In this document: positions 1 through 8,320 of the stretch, in pieces
Numbering within the stretch: position 1 is the stretch's first letter
Layout of the letters: each line of letters opens with the position of its first letter
From: Clostridiaceae bacterium
Lineage (GTDB): Bacteria; Bacillota; Clostridia; Monoglobales; Firm-18
Reading direction: 5' to 3'
Length of the DNA: 13,048 nt
NCBI GenBank assembly: GCA_012511915.1
Contig: JAAZFB010000110.1
Location: 1 to 13,048, forward strand
Translations under genes and position numbers: made by a program
The notes under the pieces: model-generated
Told to the model about the DNA's origin: nothing
The model's database searches: none
What the model saw: only the letters and a program-made list of their open reading frames with translations

Positions 1-1290
1 AATATTGACGAGGTAATTAAAACGATTAGAACAAGCTATAATACCGCTAAGACGGATTTAATAGAACGGTTTTTACTTTCGGATATCCAAGCGCAAGCTA
101 TTTTAGATATGCGTCTTGCACGGCTCTCAGGTATCGAGCGTGAGAAAATCGATGCAGAACACGATGAGCTTATGAAAAAGATACAGTATTATACCGAGAT
201 ACTTGCAAGCGAAGAAATGGTGCTTGGTATTATTTCAGACGAGCTTACCGTTATAAAAGAGAAATATGGCGATGAAAGACGAACAGAAATAGTTACAAAC
301 TATGATGATATTGATATTGAGGACTTAATAGAAGAAGAGCAAAATGTAATAACAATGACACATTTTGGCTATATAAAAAGGCTGCCTTGCGACACGTACA
401 AAGAACAGCGCCGGGGTGGGAAAGGTATAATCGGGATTCAAACACGGGAAGAAGATTTTGTAGAAACAATGTTTACTTGTTCCACACATGCGTTTTTATT
501 ATTCTTTACCGATAAGGGCAGGATGTACAGAATGAAGGCATATCAAATCCCTGAGGCGGGAAGAACAGCAAGGGGAACAGCGATTGTGAATTTGCTTATG
601 CTTGATCAGGGCGAAAAAGTAACTGCGGTAATTCCGGTAAAAGAATTCCAAGAAGATAAATATCTTATTATGATGACCTAAAAAGGTACGGTCAAGAAAA
701 CTGCGCTTATGGAATACAACACCTCTCGAAAAGGGGGTATACTCGCTATCGGGCTTGCACCGGAGGATGAATTAATACGGGTTAAACTGACTGACGGTAA
801 CTGCGATGTGGTTATCGGCACATATAACGGAATGGCAATAAGGTTTAACGAAAAAGACGTTCGTCAGATGGGCAGATTAGCTCATGGTGTCCGCGGGATA
901 CGTCTTCGTAAAGATGATTATGTTGTTGGCATGAGCGTTTGCAGAGAGGGCGCAAATCTATTGATTGTGTCGGAAAACGGTTTCGGTAAAAGGACAGATG
1001 TCAATGAATATAAAACCCAAAAAAGAGGCGGCTATGGTGTTAAGACATATAATATAACACCGCACACCGGTCATGTCGCGGGGATAAAAATAGTTGACAA
1101 CCACGACGATATAATGCTGATAACATCCGAGGGTACTATAATACGTATGGCGGTAAAAGGTATTAACACAATAGGTCGCGTTACCAAAGGGGTTACGCTT
1201 ATGAGACTGGATGAGGGTGTTAAAATAGTCGGGTTAGCGCGAACAGAGCATGAAGACGAGATAGAATGCGATGAAGATAAAAAGGAGTGA
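1..1290 (+). CDS. gyrA: DNA gyrase subunit A, C-terminal part (5' end outside window; one in-frame TAA)
   Basis: GyrA is the breakage-reunion subunit of the GyrA2GyrB2 topoisomerase that introduces negative supercoils. The reading frame is open from base 1 and begins near the end of the coiled-coil/tower part (NIDEVIKTIRTSYNTAK, then QAQAILDMRL and LSGIEREK). The C-terminal beta-pinwheel follows: the GyrA box QRRGGKG is at 406-426 and marks gyrase rather than topoisomerase IV. Further blade motifs are RKGG, AHGVRG, KRGGYG and TKGVTL, and the protein ends in an acidic tail (about EHEDEIECDEDKKE). A TAA at 679-681 interrupts the frame between blades, in YLIMMT-stop-KGTVKKTAL, where relatives usually have Lys or Arg. 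The same frame continues to TGA 1288-1290, so no frameshift is involved. If real, the stop would remove the last 202 residues, about four blades. The ATG at 709 has no ribosome site and is not a credible restart. A sequencing error is the simplest reading, since gyrA is essential. Confidence 0.95.
1281..1287 (+). promoter_or_regulatory. Ribosome binding site that sets a TTG start
   Basis: AAAGGAG lies inside the last codons of gyrA. Its spacer to the TTG at 1296 is 8 bases, close to ideal. The alternative GTG at 1287 shares a base with the site itself and cannot be served by it. The downstream gene is therefore read from TTG 1296. Confidence 0.75.
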
Positions 1291-1295
1291 AAACT

Positions 1296-1721
1296 TTGAA
1301 AAAAAGCTTATTTGCAATTTTATTGGTGTTGATTATCTGCATAACGGGTTTTTCGGCAAATAACATTGAGGTTTTGGTAAATGATGAAGCGGTTGAGTTT
1401 GATGTTCAACCACAAATAATACAAGACCGGGTTATGGTGCCGATGCGATTTATTTTTGAAAAACTCAACAGCTCGGTGATGTACGATGGTGAGACGAGAA
1501 CTATTAGCACATATTTATCGGACAAAAACGGACAGGCGCAATTCCTAATTATTCAAATAAACAATCCCAAGGCGTTTGTAAACAACAATTCGTTCGTGCT
1601 TGATGCTGCCCCAATTGAGGTGGAGGACAGAACGTTAGTGTCCCTTGACCTTTTTGAAAAGACACTTGGCGCCACTGTAACATGGGACGAGCAAAACATG
1701 AAGGTTAGCATTCAATATTAA
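1296..1721 (+). CDS. Secreted copper-amine-oxidase N-terminal-like (stalk) domain protein
   Basis: This is a protein of about 141 residues, read from TTG 1296 because the ribosome site at 1281-1287 fits that codon. Residues 1 to about 20 form a signal peptide: a KK start, a hydrophobic core (FAILLVLIICITGF) and a likely cut near SA/NN. The rest resembles the stalk domain of copper amine oxidases (Cu_amine_oxidN1 family). It has two similar halves: IEVLVNDEAVEFDVQPQIIQ with DRVMVPMRFIFEKL, then NPKAFVNNNSFVLDAAPIEV with DRTLVSLDLFEKTLGATVTW. In Clostridia such domains are common in secreted or wall-associated proteins, usually as repeats attached to another module. Here the domain stands alone, so no enzymatic role should be inferred; no amine oxidase catalytic domain is present. 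The gene starts right after the gyrA stop, suggesting co-transcription. Export and fold are fairly sure; function is unknown. Confidence 0.8.
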   Translation: MKKSLFAILLVLIICITGFSANNIEVLVNDEAVEFDVQPQIIQDRVMVPMRFIFEKLNSSVMYDGETRTISTYLSDKNGQAQFLIIQINNPKAFVNNNSFVLDAAPIEVEDRTLVSLDLFEKTLGATVTWDEQNMKVSIQY

Positions 1722-1757
1722 TACAAAAGTTTATTTAAATTTAGTATTACAACGTTA

Positions 1758-1764
1758 AAAGAGG
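1758..1764 (+). promoter_or_regulatory. Ribosome binding site for the two-membrane-segment protein
   Basis: AAAGAGG is 8 bases upstream of ATG 1773 but only 2 bases from the GTG at 1767, so the start is placed at ATG 1773. The 51-base gap 1722-1772 shows no convincing promoter or hairpin. Confidence 0.6.
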
Positions 1765-1772
1765 CGGTGCCC

Positions 1773-2297
1773 ATGATGGTTGATGTTGATTTAAGAGAAC
1801 TATCCGATCAAGAGGTTATAAAGTTGATTGAAGACATTAATAACTCACAATCAGGACATGATTTAATCGAATTAAAAAATTTGCTTGCCGAAGTTACCAA
1901 CAGAAAACTCGGGAGCGAATATGCAGACATCGTAAACACTTTAATACATAATGCAGTAGCGGTGGTACCCTCAAACAAACAAAACAAAGCTAAACAGGAT
2001 GTAATATCACATACTGACAGTAAAGCTGAGGATGAAAGATTCCCTGTTCTTAACTTTTTGTCAAAGCTGTATAAGGTGCTTGCGTGGTTTAGTCTTGTTG
2101 CTTGTATAACAATAGGCTGCAGTGTGGGGTATGTGTATTTTTTTAATGAAATAGTGTTTATTGCGGCATCGGTTTTCGGAGGTGTTATCGTCGGCACAAA
2201 GCTGCTCTTGGTTTTTTATTCATGTGCCGAAAGTATTTCGCTTAAGCTTGAAATAGAAAGAAACCTTAGACAGTTAATCGATTACCGCAATATATAA
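1773..2297 (+). CDS. Hypothetical protein with two C-terminal membrane segments
   Basis: This is a protein of 174 residues whose family I do not recognise. Residues 1 to about 65 look helical and acidic-to-neutral (LSDQEVIKLIEDINNS, DLIELKNLLAEVTN). A polar, Lys- and Ser-rich linker follows to about residue 90. Two hydrophobic segments come next, at about 102-124 (VLAWFSLVACITIGC...) and 127-149 (IVFIAASVFGGVIVGTKLLL), joined by a very short loop. The C-terminal tail is charged and helical (AESISLKLEIERNLRQLI). With both termini predicted on the same side, it fits a membrane hairpin with a cytosolic N-terminal domain. The bactofilin gene starts 16 bases after its TAA, so the two are almost certainly co-translated. 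A role as membrane partner or anchor for that filament is an inference from position only. The start is ATG 1773; ATG 1776 is also possible. Confidence 0.75.
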   Translation: MMVDVDLRELSDQEVIKLIEDINNSQSGHDLIELKNLLAEVTNRKLGSEYADIVNTLIHNAVAVVPSNKQNKAKQDVISHTDSKAEDERFPVLNFLSKLYKVLAWFSLVACITIGCSVGYVYFFNEIVFIAASVFGGVIVGTKLLLVFYSCAESISLKLEIERNLRQLIDYRNI

Positions 2298-2313
2298 TGG
2301 AGGTTATTGTGTT

Positions 2314-2718
2314 ATGAGTAAGAAACTTTCAGATCTTTATAACAAGACGAAGGCGTTATTATCAAAAAAAATAACGGCCAAAAGGGAAATAATTAAAATA
2401 GATACTTTGATCGGTAAGAAGACGACGGTTGATGGCGATTTTACCGTGATTGGCAATTGCAAAATTGACGGAAGAATTAACGGTACAATAAAAGTCAGTG
2501 GCGATTTGGTTGTCGGAGAAACGGCACAAATAGAAGGCAGTATATCCGCCGATAATATAATTGTTGCCGGTATAATAGTCGGGGACATTACTGCAAAAGG
2601 TCAGCTTTGCGTTAAAAAAGAGGCAAATATAAAGGGAGAGCATACTGCGTACTCACTTGCAGCGGAGGAAGGGTGCGTGTTTGTCGGCAACTGTAAGATT
2701 TTAGAACAAGAGGTTTGA
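2314..2718 (+). CDS. Bactofilin family polymer-forming protein
   Basis: Bactofilins self-assemble, without nucleotide, into cytoskeletal filaments or membrane-associated patches that position wall enzymes. The 134-residue protein has a basic N-terminal tail (about residues 1-28, KKLSDLYNKTKALLSKK). A compact right-handed beta-helix domain follows, with its short repeated rungs of hydrophobic and Gly residues: DTLIGKKTTVDGDFTVIGN, CKIDGRINGTIKVSGDLVVG, AQIEGSISADNIIVAGIIVG and DITAKGQLCVKKEANIKG. It ends shortly after VFVGNCKILEQEV at TGA 2716-2718. The site TGGAGG at 2298-2303 lies 10 bases before ATG 2314. The lysine-rich tail could favour membrane binding. The M23-type peptidase often found next to bactofilins is absent here; the neighbour is instead a two-membrane-segment protein. 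The last 18 bases overlap, tail to tail, the end of the ASKHA gene on the other strand. Confidence 0.9.
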   Translation: MSKKLSDLYNKTKALLSKKITAKREIIKIDTLIGKKTTVDGDFTVIGNCKIDGRINGTIKVSGDLVVGETAQIEGSISADNIIVAGIIVGDITAKGQLCVKKEANIKGEHTAYSLAAEEGCVFVGNCKILEQEV

Positions 2719-4101
2719 AACAAAAGCATCGTTAAATAAGCTGCTTGATGAGAGCTCTATGTGCTGTGTTGTTTTGGCTATTAGCTCTGCGGCGGTGCGT
2801 ATTTTCTCACTTACCAACATAGCTATTGCGCCGCCAAGGGCGGCGTTACCGCTAACTGAGGTTTTATCTATTAATTGCAGAGGCAATAGTTTTATTTCCG
2901 CGGCGCTTTCTAAATTAATAAAACTACCCATACCACCTGCTAAAAACACATTATCTATTTCATTGTACTGTATGCCTGTTTCTTCTACTAAGGTATCTAT
3001 TCCTGAACGTATTGCCGATTTGGCAAGCTGAATTTCCCGTATATCCTTTTGGACAATATATATATCATCTGCCAGTAAAAAATCCATATCTAAAAAACCG
3101 GTTTCGTCAATTATTTTGTTTGCTACCATTTGCGCCGCAGCATCAATTATTCCACTGCCGCATATTCCGATAGGCTTTTTATCCCCTATTGTCTTAATAT
3201 GAATGCCGCTATCTATTAATACCGAACTTATTGCTCCTTCGACACTTCCGGTGCCATGCTTAATTTGAGCACCCTCAAAGGCGGGGCCTGCCGCGGTGGA
3301 GCAACAAACAAGCTTGTTTTTATGCTTTAGAACCATTTCACCATTTGTGCCGATATCAATAAGTAGGCTTGTTTTATTGCTGACATCCATTGAGCAGGCA
3401 AGTATTGCACAGACTGTATCACCGCCTACAAAACCGGCAATACAGGGTGCGGTGATAACTTGGAATTTGCCGTTTAAACCCAAATCATCAGCACTATATG
3501 TATTCATTGCCGTATTATACGGCTGATATGGCGCAACAGCCAAAGCACGTGTATCAAAGGCTTGAACAAAGTGCAGCATAGCGGTATTGCCCGTGAGAAA
3601 TACCCGTTTTATATCATGCTCGCCTTTTATTGTATCTATTATATCATTTAGTTGTTCAATAATACATTGGTTTAACGGCTTGGTGCCTTTATGCAATCGG
3701 GACATAACATCACTGCCGTACTTTTTTTGTTTATTTAACTGCGATACCGTCTTGAGCGCCGCACCGGTGGAAAGCTGTATAAGCTGGGCGGCAATTGTTG
3801 TTGTGCCGATATCAATAGCAATACCAAAGCCTTGTTCACCGTCGGTGGATATTGGTCGTTTTACCCCTTCAGTTAAAATGCCGGTTGTTTTTTCATCCGG
3901 CAACACAACTGATATATCATAATTTACTACGGTCTTACAAGCAAGCACTGTTACACCGTCAATTACGACACCACACTTGCCGCAGGTGCCCCTACCGCCG
4001 CAATCAGAGTGTACCCTATCGCCTTATACATCAAGCAAATTTGTGCCTTGGGCGCAATATATTTCGTCTGTTTTTTGGCCTTGTATAATGACAACTTTCA
4101 T
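2701..4101 (-). CDS. Ferredoxin-ASKHA protein, RACo/RamA-like corrinoid activator (DUF4445), with in-frame TAA
   Basis: The conceptual protein spans 466 codons from ATG 4101. Residues 1 to about 75 are a plant-type [2Fe-2S] ferredoxin domain with Cys34, Cys40, Cys43 and Cys55 (CGGRGTCGKC, then LACKT). An ASKHA-type ATPase domain follows, with DIGTTT at about 97-102, LTGNTAMLHF near 169, DIGTNGE near 249, GICGSG near 312 and AGGMGSF near 398. Characterised relatives (RACo, RamA) use ATP to reduce the cobalt of inactive corrinoid proteins; the substrate here is unknown, and no corrinoid protein or methyltransferase gene is in the window. Codon 26 is TAA (4024-4026), within LLDV-stop-GDRVHSD, where relatives usually have a residue such as Leu; TTA to TAA would be one base. 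The first downstream start-like codon, GTG 3948, lies inside the Fe-S domain and would lose three cysteines. ATG 4101 is 16 bases from the polC stop, with AAAGG at 4115-4119, so the gene is last in the polC operon. At 466 residues it is shorter than typical RACo. Confidence 0.85.
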
Positions 4102-4117
4102 AGGCGGTATCACACCT

Positions 4118-7100
4118 TTAAAAAAAACTTATTTGATTACTGTCCGGCAACCCTTTTAGACAGCCTTGTTCTTTCATTGTCTCTAATGCCGATTTGCTTA
4201 TGCTTGTGCGTCCGTGTAAATCTTCAATCGAACTGAAAGGCTCCTCTTCCCTTGCCGCAACAATTGAACCGGCAACGGATTCACCTAACCCGGGTATGGC
4301 ACAAAGCGGAGGTAATATCGCTCCGTCGGATTCTAAGAAACGTATGGCATCCGATTTATGAATGTCAACAGGAATAAACTTTATACCTCGGGCAAACATC
4401 TCATTAATCGATTCGAGCATTGAAAGTATGCTTTTATCTTTTGCCGAAAGGTTATTGCCCTGTGTTGATTCAAGTTCGTCCCGCTTTTTACGCACTTTGA
4501 TTGCATCACACATATATTCGGCATTGAATTCTCCTGCACGTACCGAAAAATGCGCAATATAATATTGAAGCGGCAGATGGACTTTAAACCATGCGATTTT
4601 CAGCGCCATAGTAACATAAGCTACAGCATGTGCTTTAGGGAACATATATGATATTTTATTGCATGAGTTAATATACCATTCCGGGATATTATGTTTTAAC
4701 ATAAGCTGCTCATCGTCATCGGAAAGGCCCTTGCCTTTTCGTACCTTTACCATTATGTCAAAAGATGCTTTTGAGGGCAAACCGGAATAAATAAGAAACA
4801 GCATTATATCATCACGTGTGCAAATTGCCTCACTTAGGGAGGCGGTTCCGTTATATATAAGCTCTTGCGCGTTGTTTGTCCAAACTCCCGTCCCATGCGA
4901 TAGGCCTGAAATTCTTACCAGCTCCGAAAATGTAGAAGGTTTCGTTGCTTCTAACTTTTGTCGAACAAATTTTGTCCCCATTTCCGGTACACCTAATGTA
5001 CCGACGTTGGAGCCGATTTCTTTCGGTGATACCTTTAACGCTTTAGTGGAGGAAAACAACGACATTACATCTTCATCATCAAGCGGTATTGTATCCGAAT
5101 TGACACCGGTTAAATCTTCAAGTAATTTTATCATGGTTGGGTCATCATGACCTAATATATCCAACTTTAACAGCCGTCCGCTTATTGAGCGATAGTCAAA
5201 ATGAGTGGTTATTATCCCTTTTGTTTTATCGTCCGCAGGGTGCTGAATAGGGCAAAACTCATGTATATCGTGCCCTTTGGGCAAAATCATTATCCCGCCC
5301 GGATGCTGACCGGAAGTCTTTTTCACACCGCTGCAGCCTGTTACTAAACGGTTTACTTCAGCATTTGATACCGTAATATCGCGGCTATCCAGATAACCTT
5401 TTACATAACCGTATGCTGTTTTTTCACCAAGTGTACTGATGGTGCCTGCACGAAATACGTTATCTTTACCGAACAGTTTTTCGGTGTATTTATGAGCATT
5501 AGCTTGATATTCGCCGGAAAAGTTAAGGTCGATATCCGGCTCTTTGTCCCCTGCAAAACCAAGGAACGTTTCGAAAGGAATGTCGTGTCCGTCTTTAAAC
5601 AGCTTTTGCCCGCAAGTTGGGCAGTTTTTATCTTGCATATCTACACCCGAACCGACAGTTCCGTCAGTTATAAACTCGCTGTATTTACATTTAGGGCAAA
5701 CATAATGTGGTGCAAGGGCGTTTACCTCTGTTATACCGCACAAAAAGGCAACAAAAGACGAACCCACCGAACCCCTCGAGCCCACTTTGTAGCCATCGTC
5801 GTTGCTCTTTTTAACAAGTCGGTGTGCGATAAGGTACATAACCGAAAACCCGTATTTATTAATTGACGCAAGCTCCTTGCTCATTCTCTCTTCGACAACT
5901 TGGGGCAGAGGGTCACCGTATATTTCCCGCGCCCTTTTGTTGCATAATTCAATTATTTCTTCTTTAGAATCGCCCATAACAGGTGGGAATGTGCCGCTTG
6001 GTACCGGTTGTAACAGTTGACACATATCCGCAATTTTATTTGTGTTTTTTACAACAACTTCAAAAGCTTTTTCGGGGGTTAGGTAATCAAACTCGGCAAG
6101 CATTTCATCTGTTGTTCTAAAATACAGGGGTGCTTGATTCTGGGCATCTTCATAGCCTTGCCCCGCCATTAAAATAGTTCTGTATATGCTGGCGCGTTGG
6201 TCAAGAAAATGCACATCACATGTGGCGACAACCGGCTTATTAAAATAATCACCCAATTCAATTATTTTTTTGTTAATGCTGATAAGTTCGTCTTTGTTTT
6301 TAACAATTCCGTTTCTAATCATAAAGTCGTTGTTGCCCAACGGTTGAATTTCAAGATAATCGTACATTCTTGCAATTTTACCAAGTTGTTTTTGTGGTGC
6401 TTTTGCAAGTATCGCCTGGAACAGTTCGCCCTGTTCACAAGCAGAGCCAATAATGAGACCTTCTGCATGTTTAAAATAAAGGGATTTTGGTATGCACGGT
6501 TTTTTATGAAAATATTTTAAATGTGACTGTGTGATTATTTTATACAGGTTGAAAAGTCCGGTTTGATTTGTCGCGATAATCACCGCATGAAAATACTTTT
6601 TATCTTTTACTGAAGCTTTATCATCAAAAGCGTCATTAATGTTGTCCGAGTTATCCACTCTTGCCATTTCAACAAGCCGTAAATATATTTCCGCCGTTGT
6701 CTGTGCATCGTTTACCGCCCTGTGATGGGATTGCATAGGTATCTCGAGTGCTTTTGCGACAACATCAAGTTTATGTTTGTCCAGTTCCGGCAACACACCC
6801 CTTGCCAATTCAACAGTATCTATATATGCCGGTGTAAAGGGTATGTTAAGATTTTTTGCGTTTTCCCTGATAAAGCTTATATCAAAAGCAGCATTATGCG
6901 CCACAAGTAATGCTGTGTCGCAAAACTCCAAAAAGCGGGGCAGTACAATTTCTATTGTGTCGGCATCCGCCACCATATCGTCAGTTATGCCGGTAAGTGA
7001 AATTATCTTTTGCGGAATAGGTGTTCCGGGGTTAATAAAGGCACTGAATTGGTCAATTATCTTACCGTCCTTTAGTTTTATTGCACCTATTTCTATGATT

Positions 7101-8320
7101 TTTTCCTTAAGAGGGTTAAAACCTGTAGTTTCTATATCAAAAACAACGGTATTTTCAGTTAGCGGATGCCCATTCGTGTTAAAGGCTATAGGTCTGCCAA
7201 TATCGACAAGGTATGCCTCTACCCCGAATATTATTTTAAAGTCGTCTTTGGCGGTATTAAAGGCATCAGGGAACGCTTGCACAACGCCATGATCCGTTAT
7301 CGCAATTGCTTTATGTCCCCACTGTTGCGCCCTATTTACAATATCCTCCACGTCAACCATTGAATCCATAGAGCTCATTTTGGTATGCAGATGAAGCTCG
7401 ACTCTCTTTTCGGCTGAGTCATCTGTTCGTGCTTGTTTTGGTATAGTATTTATATCTTCTGCAAGTACTGTAATATCGCGCATGTATTTATCATATTGTG
7501 CCTCTCCGCGCACAGCGACATTAACGCCTTTTTTTAAGCGTTGGTCAAGCCGCATAAAGGTTTGTTTATCAGCACCGATAAGCTTACATGTTATGCTGCT
7601 GTTATAGTCGGTGATATCAAACGTAATTATATATTTACCGTTTCTCGTTTCTTTTGAGGTTATGGACTTACTAAAAAGCTCACCTTGAATTAGTACTTTG
7701 CCGCTTGTTTCGGTTATTTTTTCTATAGACTCAAAACCATTGCCGTTAATTTGCCTGCCGTATATTATGGAGGTTTGGTTTTGCGGTTTTTGTCTGGCAC
7801 TTTTTTCGAGCTCTTCCACCTTTTGTTGTTTTTGGTTTTCATACTCTTCAAAGGTGTTGGTTTTTGCCTTTATCTCAATTTCAACCTCTATATCGAACTG
7901 CTCTTTTATTAGCTTTTTCGCCTCTTGTATGTAATTACTCTCCCTTAACGACTCCACCCCATTATTGGCAAGTGTTATTATAAGAACCTTGTCGATATAC
8001 TCTGCACTGGCACCAGACATCACACTTAGTGCTACCGGTATTTGTTCGGAGATATAGTCGGTGATGTTGTGCAATACAGTTTCATCAAAAAGCGATTTAT
8101 CATATCTTGGATTAATAATAACAGAGGCTAACTGATAATCCTGACATATTTGGTGTTGTAACCCGGTCAAATCGGAAAAACTGATAACTCTGTCAAAGGA
8201 TGCAAAAACTGTAACATCTTTTTTTTCTTTGTATATTTCGATATTTATTAACTGTCCCTCATGTAACAGGGGGTTTTGCGTTTTATCAAATATTTCTGCC
8301 AAGCTTGTTTTTGTATTCAT
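4118..8320 (-). CDS. polC: DNA polymerase III alpha subunit, Gram-positive PolC type
   Basis: PolC is the replicative leading- and lagging-strand polymerase of low-GC Gram-positives, with a built-in proofreading exonuclease. The 1400 residues hold all expected parts. There is an N-terminal domain and charged linker (1-200), an OB fold (about 205-295), a PHP domain split around the exonuclease (HLH at 310-312, ITDHG near 341, DVHFLD near 702), and a DEDDh exonuclease (DIETTG 395-400, AHNAAFD 474-480, HRAVND 533-538). A zinc module follows (Cys875, Cys878, Cys900, Cys903), then the polymerase core with PDIDLNFSGEYQ (Asp929, Asp931) and LKLDILGHDD (Asp1054). The C-terminal NQISFF matches the sliding-clamp-binding motif found at the same place in Bacillus PolC (QLSLF type). 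Length is close to the usual 1430-1440. The start ATG overlaps the ispG stop as ATGA (8317-8320), and GAAAGG at 8329-8334 lies 8 bases upstream, so translation is probably coupled to ispG. No defect is seen. Confidence 0.98.
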   Translation of the reverse strand: MNTKTSLAEIFDKTQNPLLHEGQLINIEIYKEKKDVTVFASFDRVISFSDLTGLQHQICQDYQLASVIINPRYDKSLFDETVLHNITDYISEQIPVALSVMSGASAEYIDKVLIITLANNGVESLRESNYIQEAKKLIKEQFDIEVEIEIKAKTNTFEEYENQKQQKVEELEKSARQKPQNQTSIIYGRQINGNGFESIEKITETSGKVLIQGELFSKSITSKETRNGKYIITFDITDYNSSITCKLIGADKQTFMRLDQRLKKGVNVAVRGEAQYDKYMRDITVLAEDINTIPKQARTDDSAEKRVELHLHTKMSSMDSMVDVEDIVNRAQQWGHKAIAITDHGVVQAFPDAFNTAKDDFKIIFGVEAYLVDIGRPIAFNTNGHPLTENTVVFDIETTGFNPLKEKIIEIGAIKLKDGKIIDQFSAFINPGTPIPQKIISLTGITDDMVADADTIEIVLPRFLEFCDTALLVAHNAAFDISFIRENAKNLNIPFTPAYIDTVELARGVLPELDKHKLDVVAKALEIPMQSHHRAVNDAQTTAEIYLRLVEMARVDNSDNINDAFDDKASVKDKKYFHAVIIATNQTGLFNLYKIITQSHLKYFHKKPCIPKSLYFKHAEGLIIGSACEQGELFQAILAKAPQKQLGKIARMYDYLEIQPLGNNDFMIRNGIVKNKDELISINKKIIELGDYFNKPVVATCDVHFLDQRASIYRTILMAGQGYEDAQNQAPLYFRTTDEMLAEFDYLTPEKAFEVVVKNTNKIADMCQLLQPVPSGTFPPVMGDSKEEIIELCNKRAREIYGDPLPQVVEERMSKELASINKYGFSVMYLIAHRLVKKSNDDGYKVGSRGSVGSSFVAFLCGITEVNALAPHYVCPKCKYSEFITDGTVGSGVDMQDKNCPTCGQKLFKDGHDIPFETFLGFAGDKEPDIDLNFSGEYQANAHKYTEKLFGKDNVFRAGTISTLGEKTAYGYVKGYLDSRDITVSNAEVNRLVTGCSGVKKTSGQHPGGIMILPKGHDIHEFCPIQHPADDKTKGIITTHFDYRSISGRLLKLDILGHDDPTMIKLLEDLTGVNSDTIPLDDEDVMSLFSSTKALKVSPKEIGSNVGTLGVPEMGTKFVRQKLEATKPSTFSELVRISGLSHGTGVWTNNAQELIYNGTASLSEAICTRDDIMLFLIYSGLPSKASFDIMVKVRKGKGLSDDDEQLMLKHNIPEWYINSCNKISYMFPKAHAVAYVTMALKIAWFKVHLPLQYYIAHFSVRAGEFNAEYMCDAIKVRKKRDELESTQGNNLSAKDKSILSMLESINEMFARGIKFIPVDIHKSDAIRFLESDGAILPPLCAIPGLGESVAGSIVAAREEEPFSSIEDLHGRTSISKSALETMKEQGCLKGLPDSNQISFF

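Noticed and set aside
709..1290. Separate gene starting at ATG 709
   Set aside because: It has no ribosome site and begins in the middle of a GyrA blade; it is the continuation of gyrA after the TAA.
1808..2197. Minus-strand open frame opposite the two-membrane-segment gene
   Set aside because: It is antisense to a frame with a good ribosome site, membrane segments and operon spacing; the antisense product has no recognisable features.
2716..2739. Bactofilin extended through its TGA by readthrough to TAA 2737-2739
   Set aside because: The seven added residues match nothing in the family, and the preceding end is already typical in length.
2701..3948. ASKHA protein starting at GTG 3948
   Set aside because: The codon lies inside the ferredoxin domain, before the fourth cysteine. 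Conserved coding continues upstream in frame to ATG 4101, broken only by TAA 4024-4026.
5492..5866. Plus-strand open frames opposite polC, ispG, rseP and dxr (for example 5492-5866, 7698-7934, 8276-8902)
   Set aside because: They lie antisense to strongly conserved coding sequence, have unusual composition, and show no domain or ribosome site.
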